Below the pieces are notes generated by a model. The model ran no database searches and had not been told where the DNA came from. It saw only the letters and a program-made list of their open reading frames with translations. Shown here piece after piece: positions 1-4,380 of a stretch of DNA of 6,275 nucleotides. The first letter of the stretch is position 1, and every line of letters starts with the position of its first letter. Made by a program: the position numbers and the translations under genes. Source of the DNA: DATDRS01 sp035291605 (GTDB lineage Bacteria; Chloroflexota; Anaerolineae; Anaerolineales; UBA6663); assembly GCA_035291605.1 (NCBI GenBank), contig DATDRS010000492.1, positions 1 through 6,275 of the forward strand. The letters are read 5' to 3'.

Positions 1-902
1 CTGACGGCGAAGTCCAGCAGGGGCGTCACCACGCCGACGACACCCGCCTGCGCCAGCCGGCGGGCCGCCTCTCGATCAGTGTAGTTCAAATGGTCGGCGG
101 AGACCACTCCCAACTCGGCCGCCAGCGCGGAACCGCCGATCTGCGAATACTGGTCGGTGTGGATTTTGGGTTTCAGCCCGGCGGCGCGGCCAGCCGTGAG
201 AATGCGGCGCGCCTCGTCAACGGTGTAATAGCCCTCGTCGCAGAACACGTCGCAGAACTCGGCCAGTTTCCGATCAGCCACCTGCGGAATCATCTCTTGA
301 ATGATGCTCTCAATGTAGCGTTCGCGGGGAACGTCGCGCGGGAAGTCGTGCGCGCCGAGGAAGGTGCTGATCATGTCAACCGGTTGGCTGGCCTGTAAAC
401 GGCGGTTGACTTCAAGGAGCTTAAGCTCGTCGGCGACCGTCAGCCCGTAGCCGCTTTTGCTCTCGACCGTCGTAGTTCCGTGCGCCAGCATTTGCCGCAG
501 CCTGTGCGCCGCGCTGGCCGTGAGTTGGTCAACGTTTTCGGCGCGGGTCATGTCCACCGTGGCGAGGATTCCAGTAGGGATGCCCAGGGCTTTCACTTCT
601 TGCGCCGTGCGCGTCATCTTCGCGGCGTATTCCTGCACGCGCGAGCCGCCGAAGACGAGGTGCGTGTGGCTGTCCACAAAGCCGGGGGCGACGATTTTGC
701 CCGAAGCGTCAACGATCTGCGCCGAGGTCGTGTCTACCTGCGCGGCGACTTCGGCGGATGGGCCGACGGCGATGATGTGCTCGCCAGAGACGGCGACCGC
801 GCCGTTAGCGATGCGGCCAATCAGGTTGCCGGGGGAGGGCAGGCAGGTAAGGAGTTCAGTGGAATTGGTGATAAGGAGTTGGGCAGGAGGTTTTGGTTGC
901 AT
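1..902 (-). CDS. hutI: Imidazolonepropionase, C-terminal part beyond the left edge
   Basis: HutI is a cytoplasmic metal-dependent amidohydrolase that opens 4-imidazolone-5-propanoate to N-formimino-L-glutamate, the third step of histidine breakdown. I translated the minus strand from the ATG at 902-900; 300 residues are visible of a family length near 400-420, with no internal stop. Motifs in order: PGFVDSHTH (metal ligands H79 and H81), GGSR (substrate-binding R88), ESKSGYGL (Y152), FLGAH (H185), FCDVFCDEGYYT, KIHTDQYSQIGG (metal ligand H248) and VSADHL (catalytic H271). The last metal-binding Asp, near residue 320 in the family, falls outside the window. The N-terminus (LLITNSTELLTC) aligns with the usual family start, and a weak AAGG lies 9 bases upstream. 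The gene follows hutH on the same strand after 111 bp, so both are probably co-transcribed. Role assignment rests on recognised family motifs and is firm. Confidence 0.95.
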   Translation of the reverse strand, partial: MQPKPPAQLLITNSTELLTCLPSPGNLIGRIANGAVAVSGEHIIAVGPSAEVAAQVDTTSAQIVDASGKIVAPGFVDSHTHLVFGGSRVQEYAAKMTRTAQEVKALGIPTGILATVDMTRAENVDQLTASAAHRLRQMLAHGTTTVESKSGYGLTVADELKLLEVNRRLQASQPVDMISTFLGAHDFPRDVPRERYIESIIQEMIPQVADRKLAEFCDVFCDEGYYTVDEARRILTAGRAAGLKPKIHTDQYSQIGGSALAAELGVVSADHLNYTDREAARRLAQAGVVGVVTPLLDFAV

Positions 903-908
903 GGCCGC

Positions 909-1016
909 AAACCTTGAAACGCGAAGGGCGCGAAGAATGCGCAAACGGCGCGAAGAAAATCCAAAGCAAGAAAAACCTTTGCGCCCTTCGCGCCTCCTGG
1001 GCGTGCTTGGCGGTTA
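909..1016. repeat. Palindromic intergenic repeat between hutH and hutI
   Basis: An inverted repeat fills this short spacer. The arms are 920-935 (CGCGAAGGGCGCGAAG) and 977-992 (CTTTGCGCCCTTCGCG), complementary at 15 of 16 positions. Shorter GCGAAG-type words recur between and around the arms, for example GGCGCGAAG at 947-955 and GGGCGCGAAG at 926-935. The right edge (CTTGGCGGTTA) includes the hutH stop codon, read as TAA on the minus strand at 1016-1014, and the left edge includes the weak AAGG upstream of hutI. The pattern resembles dispersed GCGAAG/CGCCAAG-type repeats that I recall from many bacterial genomes, but a single copy here cannot prove that it is dispersed. In the hut transcript it would form a hairpin with a 41-base loop. 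Confidence 0.7.
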
Positions 1017-2573
1017 AAAAAAGTCCGGCGCAGCGGTGCGTACGGCGGAGACCAATTCGCCGGAGCGAATCAGGTTGGCGAGAGACTCGATATCCGGGGT
1101 CGTTTCCCGGTCGTGTTCCAGCAACCTCACGTGGGCGCGGATGATTTGATAGGCGAGGGCAGCGCCGCGCCCAAGGCGGGAGGGGCCGTCGGGGCGGAGG
1201 TCAATCGCCTGGGCGGCCGTCAGCAGCTCGATGGCGATGATGTGCCGCACGTTGTCGAGGATTTCAAGCGCGCGCCGCGCGGCGTTCGCGCCCATGCTCA
1301 CGTGGTCTTCCTGGTTCGCGCTGGTGGGGATGGAATCCACGCTATCGGGGTGGGCGAGAGTTTTGTTGTCGGAGACGAGCGCGGCGGCGGTATACTGCGG
1401 GATCATCAGGCCGCTGTCGAGGCCGCCGGTGGGGACGAGCATCGAGGGCAGGCCGTCGCTGAGCTCGGGCGTGAGCAGGCGGAAGATGCGCCGTTCGGCG
1501 ATGCCCCCTGCTTCGGCGAGGGCGATGCCGAGAAAGTCGAGCCACAGGGCCATGCCCTGCCCGTGAAAGTTGCCGCCTGAGATGGCGCGCCCCTGATCGA
1601 GGAAGATGAGGGGGTTGTCGGAGGTCGCGTTGAGCGCGGCGGTGAAACGTTCGCGAAGGAAGGCGAGCGCATCGCGGATCGGGCCGAGCACCTGCGGCGT
1701 GCAGCGGAGGCTGTAGGCGTCCTGCACGCGGTCGGGGCGGGAGTCCATCAGGCGACTCCCGGAGGTAAGGGCGCGCAGGTTGGCGGCGGTGACGATTTGC
1801 CCCGGCTGGCGGTTGGCTTCGTGCAGGGCAGGATGAAAAGCGTCGGAGAGACCCAGGAGGGCCTCGAGGCTCAGCGCCGCCGCGATTTCGGCGTGGCGGA
1901 TCAGATTCTCGGCGTCGTGCACGGCCAGCGCGCCCGCGGCGACCATGAACGTCGTCCCATTCGTGAGCGCGAGGCCCTCTTTGGCCTCGGGGATGAGGCG
2001 CGGAATCCCGGCGCGGGTCATGGCTTCGGCCCCTGTGAGCAATTCGCCTTTGTAGTACGCCTGCCCGCTGTAGCCGCCGTCACCTTCTTCGACATCGCGC
2101 GTAAGCACGACGGCGATGTGGGCGAGTGGGGCGAGGTCGCCGCTGGCGCCGAGCGAGCCTTTGCCGGGCACATACGGCGTGACCCCGGCGTTGAGCATGT
2201 CAATGAGCGTTTGCGCGACGAGGGGCCGGACGCCGGAACGGCCCTGCGCGAAGATATTGGCGCGGATGAGCATCGTCGCGCGCACGACTTCGACCGGGAG
2301 GGGCGCGCCTACTCCGGCGGCGCAGCTGAGGATGAGATTGCGCGAGAGCTTGCGGGTCTGCTCCGGCGCGATGCGCTGGCGGGCAAACGAGCCAAAGCCG
2401 GTGTTGACGCCGTAGATCACTCTGTCGCTGCGGTATACCATCTCTTCCACCCACTGCTGGCTGGCCTGCATCCTGGCCCTGACCGATTCGCTCAAGGGCG
2501 CGACGGGCATATTGTGGCGCGCGACGGCGACTACCTCTTCGATAGTCAGAGAATCGCCATTGGGTTCTATCAT
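1014..2573 (-). CDS. hutH: Histidine ammonia-lyase (MIO family), with an active-site His replaced by Cys
   Basis: HutH removes ammonia from L-histidine to give trans-urocanate, the first step of histidine breakdown, in the cytoplasm, usually as a homotetramer. The 519 residues are close to the usual ~510. The MIO prosthetic group would form from Ala-Ser-Gly at 143-145, inside GSLGASGDLAPLAH. Other active-site residues known from the Pseudomonas putida enzyme are present: Y54 (YGVNTGFG), N205 (TNGT), Q284, Y287 and R290 (QDAYSLRCTPQ), F336 (SGGNFH), M390 and E422 (TSANQEDHVSM). The residue matching P. putida His83 is Cys84 (NLILSCAAGVG instead of SHAAG). The family LLNGTQ motif reads LTNGTT, and there is a small insertion near residues 160-175. 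The start ATG at 2573-2571 has GAGG seven bases upstream. hutI follows on the same strand, which supports histidine as substrate, but the Cys leaves another aromatic amino-acid substrate possible. Confidence 0.93.
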   Translation of the reverse strand: MIEPNGDSLTIEEVVAVARHNMPVAPLSESVRARMQASQQWVEEMVYRSDRVIYGVNTGFGSFARQRIAPEQTRKLSRNLILSCAAGVGAPLPVEVVRATMLIRANIFAQGRSGVRPLVAQTLIDMLNAGVTPYVPGKGSLGASGDLAPLAHIAVVLTRDVEEGDGGYSGQAYYKGELLTGAEAMTRAGIPRLIPEAKEGLALTNGTTFMVAAGALAVHDAENLIRHAEIAAALSLEALLGLSDAFHPALHEANRQPGQIVTAANLRALTSGSRLMDSRPDRVQDAYSLRCTPQVLGPIRDALAFLRERFTAALNATSDNPLIFLDQGRAISGGNFHGQGMALWLDFLGIALAEAGGIAERRIFRLLTPELSDGLPSMLVPTGGLDSGLMIPQYTAAALVSDNKTLAHPDSVDSIPTSANQEDHVSMGANAARRALEILDNVRHIIAIELLTAAQAIDLRPDGPSRLGRGAALAYQIIRAHVRLLEHDRETTPDIESLANLIRSGELVSAVRTAAPDFF

Positions 2574-2580
2574 TCGTCAT

Positions 2581-2584
2581 CCTC
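2581..2584 (-). promoter_or_regulatory. Ribosome binding site of hutH
   Basis: On the minus strand GAGG lies seven bases before the ATG at 2573-2571. A second ATG at 2580-2578 is out of frame with the lyase and sits too close to the GAGG, so the start at 2573 is preferred. The site lies in the 8-bp palindrome CCTCGAGG (2581-2588). Confidence 0.55.
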
Positions 2585-2648
2585 GAGGGTGATAGGCTGA
2601 AGGGTGAGGAAAGCACAATCCCAATCAAGGGTTGGGTGTATATCCGGC

Positions 2649-2657
2649 ATTCTAGCA
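2649..2657 (-). promoter_or_regulatory. Candidate extended -10 promoter for hutHI
   Basis: On the minus strand the sequence TGCTAGAAT matches an extended -10 element (TGN followed by TAGAAT, close to TATAAT). No good -35 box is found 16-18 bases upstream, as is common for extended -10 promoters. Transcription would start near 2642 and give a leader of about 70 bases before hutH. This is inferred from consensus only. Confidence 0.35.
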
Positions 2658-2666
2658 TATCGGCGG

Positions 2667-2680
2667 CCGGCAGCTGACGG
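2667..2680. promoter_or_regulatory. Imperfect palindrome, possible operator upstream of the hutH -10
   Basis: CCGGCAGCTGACGG is a 14-bp dyad centred on CAGCTG, with six of seven base pairs matching. Relative to the candidate hutH start it lies at about -25 to -38, where a bound repressor could block RNA polymerase. No known operator consensus was recognised. Confidence 0.25.
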
Positions 2681-2730
2681 TGGAATCCAGTACAGAATTG
2701 GGAAACTGAGGGGATAAAAACGACCGAGTC

Positions 2731-2753
2731 TGTGTTATACTCGCCTGTGTTAT
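2731..2753. repeat. Direct repeat TGTGTTAT at the cox promoter
   Basis: TGTGTTAT occurs at 2731-2738 and again at 2746-2753, separated by ACTCGCC. The first copy overlaps the candidate -10 element and the second covers the predicted transcription start. The 15-bp period is not a whole number of helical turns, so the two copies would not face the same side of the DNA. It could be an activator or repressor site, or chance. Confidence 0.4.
2733..2741 (+). promoter_or_regulatory. Candidate extended -10 promoter for coxMSL
   Basis: TGTTATACT matches an extended -10 (TGN plus TATACT, one base from TATAAT). No clear -35 box is seen at the usual distance. Transcription would begin near 2748, giving a leader of about 218 bases that includes the 15-bp hairpin and the possible leader peptide. 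Inferred from consensus only. Confidence 0.4.
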
Positions 2754-2795
2754 TCGGATGTGCCCGGTTAAAAATTGCCTGACACCTGTCGGAGC

Positions 2796-2830
2796 CAGAA
2801 ACCCGTTTTCCCGAAGAAAACGGGTTTCTG
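2796..2830. repeat. Perfect 15-bp inverted repeat (hairpin) in the cox leader
   Basis: The arms CAGAAACCCGTTTTC (2796-2810) and GAAAACGGGTTTCTG (2816-2830) are perfectly complementary and separated by the five bases CCGAA. On the minus strand the loop reads TTCGG, close to a stable UUCG-type loop. No T-run follows on the plus strand, so it is not a classic intrinsic terminator in the cox direction. It lies between two divergent genes, so no gene end needs a terminator here. It may be a dispersed palindromic repeat or a structured leader element. Confidence 0.75.
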
Positions 2831-2837
2831 CCATGAA

Positions 2838-2849
2838 TTTTCCGGAAAA
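2838..2849. repeat. 12-bp perfect palindrome TTTTCCGGAAAA
   Basis: A self-complementary 12-mer lies seven bases after the large hairpin. It could be a small protein-binding dyad or part of the same repeat unit. Nothing else links it to a function. Confidence 0.4.
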
Positions 2850-2884
2850 ATGACCAATCTGATCCTGGCGGGCAGCGCGCCTGG

Positions 2885-2941
2885 AAAGGAGGAGTCCACT
2901 GATGGATGGCCAACCCTAACCCTAACCCGACAAATGCGTGA
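2885..2941 (+). other. Possible leader peptide upstream of coxM, with its own ribosome binding site
   Basis: A strong Shine-Dalgarno-like AAAGGAGG (2885-2892) precedes two closely spaced ATGs. The ATG at 2902 gives a five-residue peptide (MDGQP, stop at 2917-2919). The ATG at 2906 gives MANPNPNPTNA with a TGA at 2939-2941. The second frame is that of coxM but is closed by this TGA and another at 2954-2956, so it is not an N-terminal extension. Translation here, ending about 25 bases before coxM, could influence coxM initiation or RNA folding. No family is recognised, and a chance SD-like sequence is possible. Confidence 0.25.
2912..2928. repeat. Telomere-like AACCCT short repeat
   Basis: Two full AACCCT units and a partial third (AACCC) run in tandem. 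In the candidate leader frame they encode the Asn-Pro repeats. The tract is too short and too internal to be a replicon end. Confidence 0.6.
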
Positions 2942-2954
2942 ATAGACGTGGAGT

Positions 2955-2960
2955 GAGGAG
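2955..2960 (+). promoter_or_regulatory. Ribosome binding site of coxM
   Basis: GAGGAG ends five bases before the ATG at 2966, supporting that start. The resulting N-terminus (MIPPAFDY) matches the typical CoxM start (MIPxxFDY). Confidence 0.75.
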
Positions 2961-2965
2961 ACCCT

Positions 2966-3835
2966 ATGATTCCACCAGCATTTGACTACGCCACACCCAA
3001 AACCCTGAGGGAAGCCGTGGCGCTCCTGGGGCAGAACCCGGAGGCTAAGATTCTGGCGGGCGGCCACAGCCTGATTCCGATGATGAAATTCAGGCTGGCG
3101 TCGCCCGCTTTGCTTATAGACCTCAACCGGCTGGACAGCCTGGCCTACCTCCGTGAGGAGGGCGGCTGGCTGAAGATCGGCGCAATGACCCGCGAGGCCG
3201 ACCTTGACCATTCCGACTTGATCCAGAAGAAATACCCGCTCCTGGCCGACACCACCCGGATGATCGCCGACCCGCTTGTGCGGAACATGGCCACCGTGGG
3301 TGGGAACCTGGCCCACGCAGACCCGGCCAACGACCACCCGGCGGCGATGCTCGCCTACGGGGCGCAGGTCGTCGCGACTGGCCCGAAAGGGGAGCGCGTG
3401 ATCCCCATTGACCAATTCTTCACGGGGCCTTTCGAGACCGCCCTCGCTCACGACGAAATCCTGACCGAAATCCGCATCCCCGCGCCCAGACCCGGCAGCG
3501 GCGGGGCCTATATGAAGGTCGAGCGCAAGGTGGGCGACTTCGCCACCGCCGCCGTCGCCGCGCAAATTTCCCTGGGCGCGGGCGGCAGTTGCGAGTATGT
3601 GGGGATTGGCCTGACTAACGTGGGCCTGACACCCATCAAGGCCTCCAAGGCCGAGGACGCGTTGAAAGGCCAAAAGCCGGACGACGCGAACATCCGCCGG
3701 GCGGCCCAACTGGCCTCCGAGGCCGCTGAACCCGCGAGCGACTATCGCGGTTCGGAGGAATACAAGCGCGCGCTGGTCAAGACGCTCGCCGTCCGCGCCC
3801 TGCGCAAAGCGGTCGAGCGGGCGAAAGGAGGCTAG
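2966..3835 (+). CDS. coxM: Aerobic CO dehydrogenase, medium FAD-binding subunit
   Basis: CoxM is the flavoprotein subunit of the Mo/Cu CO dehydrogenase. It takes electrons from the CoxS iron-sulfur clusters onto FAD and passes them to the respiratory chain; the complex is a dimer of LMS trimers on the inner face of the membrane. The 289 residues match the usual ~288. The N-terminal FAD domain carries AGGHSLIPMMK (from residue 31) and the second FAD motif TVGGN (110-114), followed by DPANDHPA. The C-terminal domain includes KVERKVGDFATAAVA (184-198) and GIGLTNVGLTP. Residue F192 aligns with the Tyr that, as I recall, covers the flavin in the Oligotropha enzyme, a conservative change. It is the first gene of the operon. 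Its last codons contain the coxS ribosome binding site, and its stop lies two bases before coxS, so the two are translationally linked. Confidence 0.95.
   Translation: MIPPAFDYATPKTLREAVALLGQNPEAKILAGGHSLIPMMKFRLASPALLIDLNRLDSLAYLREEGGWLKIGAMTREADLDHSDLIQKKYPLLADTTRMIADPLVRNMATVGGNLAHADPANDHPAAMLAYGAQVVATGPKGERVIPIDQFFTGPFETALAHDEILTEIRIPAPRPGSGGAYMKVERKVGDFATAAVAAQISLGAGGSCEYVGIGLTNVGLTPIKASKAEDALKGQKPDDANIRRAAQLASEAAEPASDYRGSEEYKRALVKTLAVRALRKAVERAKGG
3824..3831 (+). promoter_or_regulatory. Ribosome binding site of coxS inside the end of coxM
   Basis: AAAGGAGG, a near-complete anti-16S match, lies six bases before the coxS ATG (3838) and within the last coxM codons. This arrangement favours coupled translation of the two subunits. 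Confidence 0.8.
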
Positions 3836-3837
3836 CC

Positions 3838-4314
3838 ATGAGCACCCATCACGTCAAAGTCACCGTCAACGGCGCAGTCAAAGAAGCCGATGTCGAAGCG
3901 CGCACATTGCTTGTTCACTTCCTCCGCGAGACGCTGGGGATGACGGGCACGCACATCGGCTGCGACACGACCTCGTGCGGCGCGTGCGCCATCCTGCTCA
4001 ACGGCCGGGCGGCCAAGAGCTGCACCGTGCTGGCCGTGCAGGCAGACGGCGGCGAGGTGATGACCGTCGAGGGCCTCGCGCAGAACGGCAAACTGCACCC
4101 CATCCAGGAAGGCTTCATGGAGAAGCATGGGTTGCAGTGCGGCTTCTGCACGCCGGGCATGATGCTCTCGGCCGTCGCGCTGCTCAAGCAGAACCCGAAC
4201 CCGACGGAGGACGAAATCCGTTGGGGCCTCTCCGGGAACCTGTGCCGCTGCACGGGGTACATGAATATTGTCAAAGCCGTGCAATATGCGGCGGAGAAGA
4301 TGAAAACACAGTAA
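3838..4314 (+). CDS. coxS: Aerobic CO dehydrogenase, small [2Fe-2S] subunit
   Basis: CoxS carries the two [2Fe-2S] clusters that move electrons from the Mo/Cu site of CoxL to FAD in CoxM. At 158 residues it is close to the usual ~160-166. The N-terminal plant-ferredoxin-like domain binds the distal cluster through C42, C47, C50 (GCDTTSCGAC) and C62. The C-terminal four-helix domain binds the proximal cluster through C101, C104 (CGFCTPGMM) and C136, C138 (LCRCTGYMNI). All eight cysteines are present. It begins two bases after coxM and ends 66 bp before coxL. The same fold occurs in small subunits of other xanthine-oxidase-family hydroxylases, so its assignment to CO dehydrogenase depends on the CoxL active-site motif next door. 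Confidence 0.95.
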   Translation: MSTHHVKVTVNGAVKEADVEARTLLVHFLRETLGMTGTHIGCDTTSCGACAILLNGRAAKSCTVLAVQADGGEVMTVEGLAQNGKLHPIQEGFMEKHGLQCGFCTPGMMLSAVALLKQNPNPTEDEIRWGLSGNLCRCTGYMNIVKAVQYAAEKMKTQ

Positions 4315-4316
4315 CC

Positions 4317-4351
4317 GGTCATCAGCGACTAATGACTGATCGCTGATCACC
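4317..4351 (+). repeat. Hairpin in the coxS-coxL spacer
   Basis: Just after the coxS stop codon, ATCAGCGA (4321-4328) pairs perfectly with TCGCTGAT (4340-4347). GGT (4317-4319) and ACC (4349-4351) extend the stem across one C-C mismatch. The loop has 11 bases. No T-run follows, so it should not stop transcription into coxL. It might slow mRNA decay or set the balance between subunits, or be a by-product of the overlapping tandem repeat. Confidence 0.55.
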
Positions 4352-4368
4352 GATGACGGATCACTGCC
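4327..4368. repeat. Degenerate 7-base tandem repeat in the coxS-coxL spacer
   Basis: Five 7-base units follow in phase: GACTAAT, GACTGAT, CGCTGAT, CACCGAT and GACGGAT, then a partial CACTGCC. The consensus is (G/C)ACTGAT. The tract ends directly before the coxL ribosome binding site. Heptanucleotide repeats of this kind occur in some bacterial intergenic regions; its role here is unknown. Confidence 0.65.
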
Positions 4369-4375
4369 GAGGAGG
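4369..4375 (+). promoter_or_regulatory. Ribosome binding site of coxL
   Basis: GAGGAGG ends five bases before the ATG at 4381, supporting this start. The protein then begins MAEVHGLGYSMKRKEDPRFI, which aligns with the conserved start of CoxL domain I. Confidence 0.8.
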
Positions 4376-4380
4376 ACACT

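Larger units (their letters stand above)
2574..2965. other. Divergent regulatory region between hutH and coxM
   Basis: This 392-bp stretch holds no convincing long gene. Reading left to right it contains the hutH leader, a candidate hutH promoter (minus strand, about 2649-2657), a 14-bp imperfect palindrome (2667-2680), a candidate cox promoter (plus strand, 2733-2741) overlapping an 8-bp direct repeat, a perfect 15-bp hairpin (2796-2830), a 12-bp palindrome (2838-2849), a possible leader peptide with a strong ribosome binding site (2885-2941), and the coxM ribosome binding site (2955-2960). The two predicted transcription starts lie roughly 100 bp apart, facing away from each other. The long antisense reading frames that cross it lack family motifs and overlap recognised genes. 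Confidence 0.8.

Noticed and set aside
1797..2600. Long plus-strand frame antisense to hutH
   Set aside because: Antisense to strongly motif-supported hutH codons, with no family motif of its own; the length follows from high GC.
2796..2830. Rho-independent terminator
   Set aside because: No T-run follows the stem on either strand, and no gene ends next to it.
2200..2913. Long minus-strand reading frame starting in the intergenic region and overlapping hutH
   Set aside because: It overlaps hutH in another frame, has no recognised motif, and its downstream half is the low-complexity Arg-rich pattern typical of shadow frames in GC-rich genes.
2912..2928. AACCCT repeats resembling a telomere, suggesting a linear replicon end or eukaryotic DNA
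   Set aside because: Fewer than three units, lying between compact bacterial operons with strong Shine-Dalgarno sites; a short internal repeat is the simpler reading.
2768..3709. Long minus-strand frame antisense to coxM
   Set aside because: CoxM is supported by both FAD motifs and a good ribosome binding site; the antisense frame shows no recognisable domain.
4327..4368. CRISPR array
   Set aside because: The 7-base units are contiguous and degenerate, with no spacers and no nearby cas genes.
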